A stretch of 14,324 nt of DNA, taken from positions 1 through 14,324 of the forward strand of contig CANHBE010000035.1 in assembly GCA_947458575.1 (NCBI GenBank). The letters are read 5' to 3'. The stretch comes from Flavobacteriaceae bacterium. Lineage in GTDB: Bacteria > Bacteroidota > Bacteroidia > Flavobacteriales > Flavobacteriaceae. Numbering within the stretch: the stretch's first letter is position 1; every line of letters begins with the position of its first letter. The translations under genes and the position numbers were made by a program. Positions 1 to 6,370 of this stretch are shown here, one piece after another. The notes below the pieces were generated by a model. That model was not told the origin of the DNA, did not search any database, and worked only from the letters and a program-made list of their open reading frames with translations.

Positions 1-1938
1 AATAGAATAGCTACTGATTCGGAAAAAGAAGATCAAATATTGCAGCAACAAAACAGCAATATTAATGGATTAGAGAAATCTTTGAAGAACCAAGAAAAGC
101 AATTATCCGAGATCGAGAAACTTCAGAAGACTAACAAAGAGAAGGATAATTTGGAGTTTAGGGATCAGCAGAAGATGAATGATTTTATAAATCGTCAGAA
201 ACAGCAGGATAATCTGATGAAAGAGTTTGCCGAGAAAATGAAGGAGAATTTAGACAAGTTCAAAACAGAGAAAAAGGACGAGTTTAAAGAAGAGTTGCAA
301 AAGCGTTTAGAGAAGGCAGAGAAGGATCTCGAGAAAAACAAGAAGCTTTTAGATGAACTTAAGGAGCTAACAGATAAAATTAAGAATGAGGACTTGATGC
401 TGAAGCTTGATCAATTCAAACAGAACAGCAAGAATCAAACTAAGAATCTGGAGCAATTAGTAGAATTGACTAAGAAGTATTATGTAGAGAAGAAAGCGGA
501 GCAGATTGCAGATAAGTTAGATAAGTTATCCGACAAGCAAAATAAATTGGCCGAGAGTGAGCGAGAGAATAGTGCTGAGAAGCAGAATGAAATTAATAAA
601 GAATTTGACAAAATTCAGGAGGATTTGAAAGACCTTCGAGAGGAGAATAAGGAGTTGAAGTCGCCAGTAGATATTCCTAATGACACAGATAAGGAGAAAA
701 GTATTGACGAGGATTTAAAAAAGGCTTCAGATGAACTGCAGAAGGACAAAAAGGACAAAGCAAAGCCAAAGCAGAAAAGTGCTTCCAAGAAAATGAAGGA
801 AATGTCGATGAAAATGGAAGAAAGTATGGAAGGAGCTGAGAAGGAGCAAATGGATGAGGATGTAAAAATGCTACGCCAGATTCTCGACAACCTTCTAGCA
901 TATTCATTTTCTCAAGAGGAAGTTATGGGACAGTTTAGAGGCCTCAGAAAAGGTTCTCCTTCTTTTAATAAGAATCTGAAAACACAGCAAGACCTCAGGC
1001 AACAATTTAAGCACGTGGATGATAGTTTGTTTGCCATGTCTTTGAGAAACCCGAAAATAGCTGAAGATATTACCAAGGAAATCGGGAACGTCCACTACAA
1101 TATTGATAAAGCTTTAGAAAGTTTGGTCGAAGCGCAAATTCCGAAAGGATTGTCCCATCAACAATACGCAATTTCTTCCGCTAACAAACTTGCTGACTTT
1201 CTCAGCGATTTGCTTAATAGTATGCAAATGTCTATGTCCGGTGCGGGAATGGGCAAACCTAAACCAGGTAAGGGTCAAGGTGATGGCATGCAACTTCCTG
1301 ACATAATCAAAAAACAAGATGGTCTTGGAGAAAAGATGAAAGAGGGGATGAAGAATGGACCTAAACCCGGTGACGGAAAAAAGCCTGGGGAAAGTAAGAA
1401 GCCTGGTGAAGGGCAAAAGCCAGGGAATGGTAAGAAGCCAGGTCAGGGTGAAAAAGGTAAGTCTGGTAAAGACGGTAAGAGTGGTTCGGGTGAAGAGGGC
1501 GAGTCTGGGGAAGACGGTGAAGGGGATGCGAGAAGTATTATGGAAATTTATAAAGAACAGAAACAACTTCGAGATGCTTTGCAGAACGAATTAGATAAGA
1601 AAGGCATGGGCGGAAGCGGACAGAACGCTATTGAACAAATGAAGCAAATAGAGAAGCAGCTTTTAAACAAAGGTTTCAACAACGAGACCATGCAGAAAGC
1701 ATTGAATCTGAAATATGAATTGTTGAAACTTCAGAAAGCAATACAAGAGCAAGGAGAGGATAAAAAGCGACAATCAGAGACTAATAAGAAGGATTTTAAT
1801 AGTTCGACAAACGCTTTGCCGTCCTCTGTGCAACAATATCTGAATAGTATTGAGATTTTAAATAGACAAAGTTTACCTTTGCGCTCCAATTTTAATCTCA
1901 AGGTTCAAGAATACTTCAAGAAGAATGATAAGCTATAA
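1..1938 (+). CDS. DUF4175-like coiled-coil envelope protein, 5'-partial
   Basis: The frame is open from the first base of the window, so the true start lies upstream; the TTG at 40 is not a start. The visible 645 codons are the C-terminal part of a large protein. The first ~290 residues are very rich in K, E, Q and D with heptad-like spacing and should form long coiled coils. Then comes a more ordinary helical stretch (nt ~870-1250), a Gly/Lys/Pro low-complexity tract (nt ~1255-1530, repeated KPGxGxKPG units), and a conserved-looking C-terminus containing YLNSIEILNR and VQEYFKKND. This layout and the position just before ybeY match the Bacteroidota DUF4175 family, which usually has N-terminal membrane helices and no proven function. 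Family assignment is from recall of the C-terminal motif and the gene neighbourhood. It overlaps ybeY by 14 nt, which suggests translational coupling. Confidence 0.75.
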   Translation, partial: NRIATDSEKEDQILQQQNSNINGLEKSLKNQEKQLSEIEKLQKTNKEKDNLEFRDQQKMNDFINRQKQQDNLMKEFAEKMKENLDKFKTEKKDEFKEELQKRLEKAEKDLEKNKKLLDELKELTDKIKNEDLMLKLDQFKQNSKNQTKNLEQLVELTKKYYVEKKAEQIADKLDKLSDKQNKLAESERENSAEKQNEINKEFDKIQEDLKDLREENKELKSPVDIPNDTDKEKSIDEDLKKASDELQKDKKDKAKPKQKSASKKMKEMSMKMEESMEGAEKEQMDEDVKMLRQILDNLLAYSFSQEEVMGQFRGLRKGSPSFNKNLKTQQDLRQQFKHVDDSLFAMSLRNPKIAEDITKEIGNVHYNIDKALESLVEAQIPKGLSHQQYAISSANKLADFLSDLLNSMQMSMSGAGMGKPKPGKGQGDGMQLPDIIKKQDGLGEKMKEGMKNGPKPGDGKKPGESKKPGEGQKPGNGKKPGQGEKGKSGKDGKSGSGEEGESGEDGEGDARSIMEIYKEQKQLRDALQNELDKKGMGGSGQNAIEQMKQIEKQLLNKGFNNETMQKALNLKYELLKLQKAIQEQGEDKKRQSETNKKDFNSSTNALPSSVQQYLNSIEILNRQSLPLRSNFNLKVQEYFKKNDKL

Positions 1939-2347
1939 TTTTGAAACCGAATTTAAGTTGACCAATCGGGCGAAGTACTCCAAATGGTTGTCGGCAGTAA
2001 TTCGGTCTGAAGGAAAGAAAGAAGGGGAAATTAATTTTATATTCTGTGACGATGATTATTTAATCAATTTGAACCAACAGTATCTTCACCACGATACCTT
2101 AACAGATATTATTACATTTGATTATTCTGTAGGAAACGAACTACATGGAGATGTTTTTGTATCGGTAGAGAGAGTACGTGATAATGCAGGCGATTTTAAA
2201 GTGACTTTTGAAGAAGAGTTGAAAAGGGTGATGGTTCATGGAGTGCTTCATTTGTGTGGATATAAAGACAAATCGAAAAAGGATGAAGAACAGATGAGGG
2301 TAAAAGAAGACGAAAAGATAATATTGTTTCACGTGGAACAAAAGTAA
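1925..2347 (+). CDS. ybeY: Endoribonuclease YbeY (rRNA maturation factor)
   Basis: YbeY is a single-strand metallo-endoribonuclease involved in 16S rRNA 3'-end maturation and 70S ribosome quality control in the cytoplasm. The 140-aa product is of normal size. The signature is seen at residues 105-115: His105-Gly-x-Leu-His109-Leu-x-Gly-Tyr-Lys-Asp115. Two of the three canonical zinc-binding histidines are present, while the third position (His in the E. coli HGxLHLxGYDH motif) is Asp here. I believe this GYKD form is common in Bacteroidota. The start ATG at 1925 lies inside the end of the upstream gene and gives the usual N-terminus (MISYNFETEF). The last codons (FHVEQ) are encoded by a parS sequence at 2325-2340, so the C-terminal tail is partly dictated by that DNA site. 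mnmG follows after 27 nt, probably in the same transcript. Confidence 0.93.
   Translation: MISYNFETEFKLTNRAKYSKWLSAVIRSEGKKEGEINFIFCDDDYLINLNQQYLHHDTLTDIITFDYSVGNELHGDVFVSVERVRDNAGDFKVTFEEELKRVMVHGVLHLCGYKDKSKKDEEQMRVKEDEKIILFHVEQK
2325..2340 (-). promoter_or_regulatory. parS site 1 (ParB/Spo0J-binding centromere sequence)
   Basis: The plus strand reads TGTTTCACGTGGAACA. Its reverse complement is TGTTCCACGTGAAACA, an exact 16/16 match to the classical Bacillus subtilis parS site. The palindromic CACGTG core is centred at 2332/2333. Such sites nucleate ParB binding and spreading for chromosome segregation and SMC loading. It lies entirely inside the 3' end of the ybeY coding region. A near-identical copy lies 1924 bp downstream. 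Neither parA nor parB is visible in the window. Confidence 0.85.
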
Positions 2348-2374
2348 TTATGCAAATGCTAAAACAACATCATA

Positions 2375-4246
2375 ATGTTTGATGAGAGATATGACGTGAT
2401 AGTTGTAGGTGCTGGACACGCCGGTTCGGAAGCGGCAGCGGCAGCGGCTAATATGGGTTGTAAAACATTGCTTGTAACAATGAGCTTGCAAAACATTGCT
2501 CAAATGTCGTGTAATCCTGCAATGGGCGGAATCGCAAAAGGACAGATTGTACGAGAAATAGATGCGTTGGGTGGTTACTCTGGAATTGTGTCAGATAAGA
2601 CCGCGATACAGTTTAAGATGCTCAATAAATCAAAAGGTCCTGCAATGTGGTCTCCTCGTGTGCAAAGCGACCGAATGCGGTTTGCCGAGGAGTGGCGACT
2701 TATGTTAGAGCAAACACCTAATCTTGATTTTTATCAGGAAATGGTCAGAGGCTTGGTTATTAAGCACAACAAAGTAGTTGGAATTAAGACGTCATTAGGC
2801 ATTGAAATAGAAGCTAAAACTGTCGTTTTGACTAACGGTACATTTTTAAATGGCCTGATACACATTGGTGATAAACAATTTGGTGGAGGAAGAGCAGGGG
2901 AAAGTGCTGCGTACGGAATTACAGAAGATCTAACAAGTTTGGGGTTTGAGGCAGGACGGATGAAGACTGGCACACCGCCTCGAGTCGATGGGCGATCATT
3001 AGACTATTCTCGAATGAACGAAGAAAAAGGGGATGATAAGCCAGATAAGTTTTCGTATTCAGACCAAACGAAACCATTGGTGTATCAAAAGTCATGTCAT
3101 ATGACTTATACTTCGTTGGAAGTGCATGATATTTTGCGAGAAGGATTTGATCGTTCGCCAATGTTTAATGGAAGGATTAAGAGCATTGGACCTAGATATT
3201 GTCCTTCTATTGAAGACAAGATAAATCGATTTGCTGATAAAGAAAGACATCAGTTGTTTGTCGAGCCGGAAGGCTGGAATACAGTGGAGGTGTATGTCAA
3301 CGGATTTTCAACTTCCTTGCCGGAGGAGATTCAGTACAAAGCTCTTCGTTCAGTGGTTGGTTTTGAGAAAGTTAAGTTTTTCAGACCCGGTTATGCCATA
3401 GAATATGATTATTTCCCACCAACACAATTAAAGCACACTTTAGAAACAAAATTAGTGGACGGACTTTATTTTGCAGGTCAAATTAACGGAACGACTGGTT
3501 ATGAAGAGGCAGCTTCGCAAGGATTACTTGCAGGGATTAATGCCGCGCTGAAAGTAAAGGAAAAAGAACCGCTTATACTAAAACGAGACGAGGCATATAT
3601 AGGCGTTCTGATAGATGATTTGATTACAAAGGGAACGGAGGAACCTTATAGAATGTTTACGTCAAGAGCAGAATTCAGAACGCTTTTGCGGCAAGATAAT
3701 GCAGACTATAGATTAACGCCGATGTCACATGCAATTGGTTTGGCTTCCGAAGAGCGTTTGAGGCGTATGATGTATAAGTTTGAAGAAGCTGAAAAAATGG
3801 TTTCTTTTTTTAAAGAGACTAGCGTAAGTGTTGCCGAGGTAAACCCAATTTTAGAAGCTAAGGATAGTGCAACAATTAGTCAATCCGACAAAATGTTCAA
3901 GATTTTTTCAAGACCTCAGGTAGATCTGGAAGACATGCTTAAATTCGAAAAAGTAACGGCCTATTTGAATGAAAACCCTTTAGATCAGGAAATTCTTGAG
4001 CAAGCAGAAATTCAAGTGAAATACTCGGGATATATCGAGAAAGAAAGAAATAACGCTTTAAAATTGACACGTTTAGAAGACGTAAAGATTCCGGAATTTT
4101 TCGACTATGAAAAAATAAAATCAATGTCAATAGAAGCCAAACAAAAACTATCATTAATTCGACCGGTCACAATTTCGCAAGCATCTCGCATAAGCGGTGT
4201 GTCACCCGCAGATATTTCCGTGCTCCTCATTCATATGGGACGATAA
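2375..4246 (+). CDS. mnmG: tRNA uridine-5-carboxymethylaminomethyl(34) synthesis enzyme MnmG (GidA)
   Basis: MnmG is the FAD- and folate-dependent partner of the GTPase MnmE; together they install the (carboxymethyl)aminomethyl group at wobble U34 of certain tRNAs in the cytoplasm. The 623-aa length fits the family (E. coli 629). The Rossmann FAD motif GAGHAGSEAA is at residues 12-21. Cys46 in CNPAMGG and Cys276 in PRYCPSIEDK correspond to the two conserved functional cysteines (E. coli 47 and 277). The second family signature, AGQINGTTGYEEAASQG, begins at residue 367 and continues to Asn-Ala at 389-390. The ATG at 2375 gives the normal N-terminus with the dinucleotide-binding strand starting at residue 7. 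It is flanked on both sides by parS sequences, one ending 34 nt before the start and one beginning 2 nt after the stop. mnmE is not in the window. Confidence 0.98.
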   Translation: MFDERYDVIVVGAGHAGSEAAAAAANMGCKTLLVTMSLQNIAQMSCNPAMGGIAKGQIVREIDALGGYSGIVSDKTAIQFKMLNKSKGPAMWSPRVQSDRMRFAEEWRLMLEQTPNLDFYQEMVRGLVIKHNKVVGIKTSLGIEIEAKTVVLTNGTFLNGLIHIGDKQFGGGRAGESAAYGITEDLTSLGFEAGRMKTGTPPRVDGRSLDYSRMNEEKGDDKPDKFSYSDQTKPLVYQKSCHMTYTSLEVHDILREGFDRSPMFNGRIKSIGPRYCPSIEDKINRFADKERHQLFVEPEGWNTVEVYVNGFSTSLPEEIQYKALRSVVGFEKVKFFRPGYAIEYDYFPPTQLKHTLETKLVDGLYFAGQINGTTGYEEAASQGLLAGINAALKVKEKEPLILKRDEAYIGVLIDDLITKGTEEPYRMFTSRAEFRTLLRQDNADYRLTPMSHAIGLASEERLRRMMYKFEEAEKMVSFFKETSVSVAEVNPILEAKDSATISQSDKMFKIFSRPQVDLEDMLKFEKVTAYLNENPLDQEILEQAEIQVKYSGYIEKERNNALKLTRLEDVKIPEFFDYEKIKSMSIEAKQKLSLIRPVTISQASRISGVSPADISVLLIHMGR

Positions 4247-4248
4247 GA

Positions 4249-4264
4249 TGTTTCACGTGGAACT
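4249..4264 (-). promoter_or_regulatory. parS site 2 (ParB/Spo0J-binding sequence, one mismatch)
   Basis: The plus strand reads TGTTTCACGTGGAACT, identical to the site at 2325-2340 except for the last base. The reverse complement matches the classical parS at 15 of 16 positions, with the CACGTG core intact. It begins 2 nt after the mnmG stop codon and lies in the 34-nt gap before the lipoprotein gene. The pair in the same orientation on both sides of mnmG argues for function rather than chance. Confidence 0.8.
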
Positions 4265-4280
4265 TATATGGTAATCAGCT

Positions 4281-4760
4281 ATGAATAAAAGGATTGTATT
4301 ATTTTCTTTATTGTTGTTGCTCAGTTGTAATGTGTCTAGACAAACGATTCAGATCACAGATTACATATTGGTTCCAAATGGTAAAGAAGTTCTTGGCAAC
4401 AATGGTTTGAATGCATTTATTTTTGAGAACAACACCAAGAACCTAGCAATTGAGAAGTATTTGTCAATGAAGTTTAAGACAGAAAATTATTACAGTACCG
4501 AATATTGGATAACCATTGAGAACAATAAATATAAATTAATTCTTTACAATAACGATGAGTTTGAAAAGTATTTCAATAGCTCTAATTATGCTGTCGTAAA
4601 TCTTGAGCCTGACAATTCACAGCAAGGTCAACAAAGAAAATTCATTGCTTTTTCAGTGATTAATGACAGAAACGAGGATTGTCTTGCAGATAATTCTTTG
4701 TTTCAACACGTTGTTGTGAAGTACTTGAAAAAATTGAAAGACGAATACTATAATCTATGA
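4281..4760 (+). CDS. Small hypothetical lipoprotein
   Basis: I do not recognise a family. The 159-aa product starts MNKR and continues with a short hydrophobic stretch (residues 5-14) ending in a lipobox Leu-Leu-Ser-Cys16. It should therefore be exported, cleaved by signal peptidase II and lipid-anchored, leaving about 144 residues. The residue after Cys is Asn rather than Asp. The mature part is polar, with many N, K, E and Y residues and no repeats or obvious catalytic motif; one Cys occurs near the C-terminus (the DCLAD stretch). The gene sits between mnmG and a methyltransferase gene and overlaps the latter by the 4-nt ATGA, so it is very likely translated as part of that operon. Base composition resembles its neighbours. 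Confidence 0.8.
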   Translation: MNKRIVLFSLLLLLSCNVSRQTIQITDYILVPNGKEVLGNNGLNAFIFENNTKNLAIEKYLSMKFKTENYYSTEYWITIENNKYKLILYNNDEFEKYFNSSNYAVVNLEPDNSQQGQQRKFIAFSVINDRNEDCLADNSLFQHVVVKYLKKLKDEYYNL

Positions 4761-5611
4761 AACAAGGTTCAAATCACCAACATTTTCTTACCGTTTATGA
4801 CCATTCCGTCTCTCATGAGGAATTTTCACTACAAATAGACAAAGAGTTGGATTTAGTTTACACCAACCCACAGCCGGAAAGCGATAAACTGAGTTCGTAT
4901 TATGAAAGCGAAGATTATATTTCTCATACAGACAGCAAAAGATCTTGGTTCGAGAGAACATATCAGATTGTGAAAACGTTGGCCATTAAAAATAAAATAG
5001 GTCTAGTCAATAGGTTACAAGAAAGAAAAGGAACTTTGTTAGATATTGGAGCGGGAACAGGCGACTTCTTAATCAAGGCTAAAGACGTAGGTTGGGAAAT
5101 TTTGGGAGTTGAACCAAGCGAGAAAGCCAGAAGCTTGGCACTTAGTAAAGGTGTAACAATAATCGAGAATACCGAAATTCTGGAAGATCACTCTGTCGAT
5201 GTCATTACCATGTGGCATGTTTTGGAACATGTTCCGGATATTGAGAAACAAATCAAAGAGCTGAAAAGATTACTAAAACCAAGCGGCACAATCCTTATTG
5301 CTGTTCCGAATTTTAACTCATTTGACGCGAAACATTATGGAACATACTGGGCAGCCTACGATGTCCCAAGGCATTTATGGCACTTTTCTCGAACTGCCAT
5401 GCACAAACTTTTTGCAAGAGAAAAACTACAAGTTCAAAAAGAACGTCCTCTCGTTTTTGACGCATTCTACGTTGCTCTTCTTTCCGAAAAATATAAAACC
5501 GGGTCAATTAATTTAATTAATGGCTTTCGGATAGGTTTACAATCGAATTGGTCCGCAAGAAAAACCAAAGAATACTCTTCTGTCATTTATGAAATTAGAA
5601 ATATGCCGTAG
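4757..5611 (+). CDS. Class I SAM-dependent methyltransferase
   Basis: A 284-aa Rossmann-fold methyltransferase. Visible motifs: motif I LDIGAGTGD at residues 95-103 (SAM binding), an acidic residue at the end of strand 2 (Glu119 in LGVEPS), WHVLEHVPD at 153-161, the post-strand motif IAVPN at 181-185, and YDVPRHLWHFS at 201-211. The last of these is typical of Bacteroidota methyltransferases of the Methyltransf_12/23 type near mnmG. The N-terminal ~90 residues contain SYYESEDYISH, a stretch frequent in this subgroup. The acceptor is not known and cannot be read from sequence; sugar, quinone or protein substrates are all possible. Its start overlaps the stop of the lipoprotein gene (ATGA), indicating translational coupling. 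No terminator is visible after it; the 54 nt before the next promoter look featureless. Confidence 0.9.
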   Translation: MKQGSNHQHFLTVYDHSVSHEEFSLQIDKELDLVYTNPQPESDKLSSYYESEDYISHTDSKRSWFERTYQIVKTLAIKNKIGLVNRLQERKGTLLDIGAGTGDFLIKAKDVGWEILGVEPSEKARSLALSKGVTIIENTEILEDHSVDVITMWHVLEHVPDIEKQIKELKRLLKPSGTILIAVPNFNSFDAKHYGTYWAAYDVPRHLWHFSRTAMHKLFAREKLQVQKERPLVFDAFYVALLSEKYKTGSINLINGFRIGLQSNWSARKTKEYSSVIYEIRNMP

Positions 5612-5665
5612 GTAATTTTCATTCAAAGCAAACATGTATAAATTTCCTTTATCACAATAAATCAG

Positions 5666-5673
5666 TACTTTTG
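5666..5673 (+). promoter_or_regulatory. Promoter -7 box of the OmpH-like gene
   Basis: TACTTTTG matches the Bacteroidota -7 consensus TAnnTTTG. It lies 24 nt before the ATG at 5698. No clear -33 TTTG box is seen at the expected distance. The upstream in-frame TTG at 5671 falls inside this box, which argues against it as a start codon. Confidence 0.65.
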
Positions 5674-5697
5674 ACAACTTTAAACACAATACTAAAC

Positions 5698-6264
5698 ATG
5701 AAAAATTTACTGCTATTAGGCTTATTTGCTTTTACTCTTGTTTCCTGCAATCAATCAACGAAAGAGGTCAAGGAAATGAAAACCGCTTTCGTCGACACAT
5801 CTAAACTTCTAGATGAATATCAAGAAGCAAAAGATATTGAGGAAAAGTACAAGTCAAAGGGCGACGAAATGGGTAAAGAACTTGAAATTGAAGTGGCAAA
5901 ATTTAAGCAAGAAGCTACAAATTTTCAGAGAAACGCTCAGGCAAATGGACAAGCATGGGCACAAGAAAACGGAGCTCGACTTCAAAAGAAAGAACAAGAA
6001 CTGAGTTATGCACAACAAGCTTTAGTTCAGCAGCTTAGGGAAGAAAGTGGAGTTGAAATGGATTCACTCGTAAACAAGGTTAAGAAATTCATTAAAGATT
6101 ATGGGAAGCAAAATGGCTATACCTACATCTACGGCACAGGCGAAGCAGTTTCTATTTTATATGGAGAGGAGAAATTGGATATTACAAAGGAAATTGTGAA
6201 GCAGCTGAATGAAAAATACAAATCAGCGGGAAAGAAAGAAGATCAAAAAGATAAAACAAAGTAA
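5698..6264 (+). CDS. OmpH/Skp-family periplasmic chaperone-like lipoprotein
   Basis: The product from ATG 5698 is 188 aa. It has a signal sequence with a lipobox Leu-Val-Ser-Cys17, so it is probably a lipid-anchored periplasmic protein. The mature protein begins with a short strand (TAFVDTSKLLDEY, residues 29-41). It continues as a long charged alpha-helical hairpin rich in K, E and Q (about 42-135) and ends with a C-terminal strand around NGYTYIYGTGEA (139-150). This order matches the OmpH/Skp fold, a trimeric holdase for unfolded outer-membrane proteins; classical Skp is soluble, whereas this one appears lipidated. The chaperone role is inferred from the fold only. A TTG 27 nt upstream in frame was rejected because it lies in the promoter box. 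It is a single-gene unit with its own promoter and a terminator after it. Confidence 0.85.
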   Translation: MKNLLLLGLFAFTLVSCNQSTKEVKEMKTAFVDTSKLLDEYQEAKDIEEKYKSKGDEMGKELEIEVAKFKQEATNFQRNAQANGQAWAQENGARLQKKEQELSYAQQALVQQLREESGVEMDSLVNKVKKFIKDYGKQNGYTYIYGTGEAVSILYGEEKLDITKEIVKQLNEKYKSAGKKEDQKDKTK

Positions 6265-6296
6265 TATATACAATCGTTGTAGAATATGACTAAAAC

Positions 6297-6333
6297 GCCT
6301 TCATCTTGACTAGTTGAAGGCTTTTGGTTTTTT
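6297..6333 (+). terminator. Rho-independent terminator after the OmpH-like gene
   Basis: An inverted repeat, GCCTTCA (6297-6303) and TGAAGGC (6315-6321), forms a 7-bp stem with an 11-nt loop. It is followed by a T-rich run, TTTTGGTTTTTT (6322-6333), and the stem is preceded by four A's. It lies 32 nt after the OmpH-like stop codon. Confidence 0.85.
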
Positions 6334-6364
6334 GAGGAATATAAAGACAACTTCTGTAATTTTG
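6331..6364 (+). promoter_or_regulatory. Promoter of the glycosyltransferase-prenyltransferase-HAD operon
   Basis: The -7 box TAATTTTG is at 6357-6364 and fits TAnnTTTG. A TTTG at 6331-6334 could be the -33 box, but the 22-nt spacing is longer than the usual ~19. The box ends only 6 nt before ATG 6371, so the transcript would have almost no leader. Confidence 0.6.
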
Positions 6365-6370
6365 ATAAAC

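Noticed and set aside
1012..1017. CACGTG in the DUF4175-like gene as a third parS
   Set aside because: Only the 6-bp core is present; flanking bases do not match the 16-bp site.
1114..1566. 150-codon open frame on the minus strand opposite the DUF4175-like gene
   Set aside because: It mirrors the Gly/Lys/Pro low-complexity codons of the real gene; the product is Thr/Leu/Phe-rich with no recognisable domain and no promoter.
1355..1594. 79-codon plus-strand frame inside the DUF4175-like gene
   Set aside because: Out-of-frame reading of the repeat tract; composition only reflects the repeat.
2429..2448. GCGGCA triplet-like repeat near the start of mnmG
   Set aside because: It encodes the Ala-rich helix after the FAD-binding motif and is too short to be a meaningful repeat.
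6314..6370. N-terminal extension of the glycosyltransferase from TTG 6314
   Set aside because: The TTG lies at the edge of the terminator hairpin and the extension covers the T-run and the promoter; ATG 6371 is preferred.
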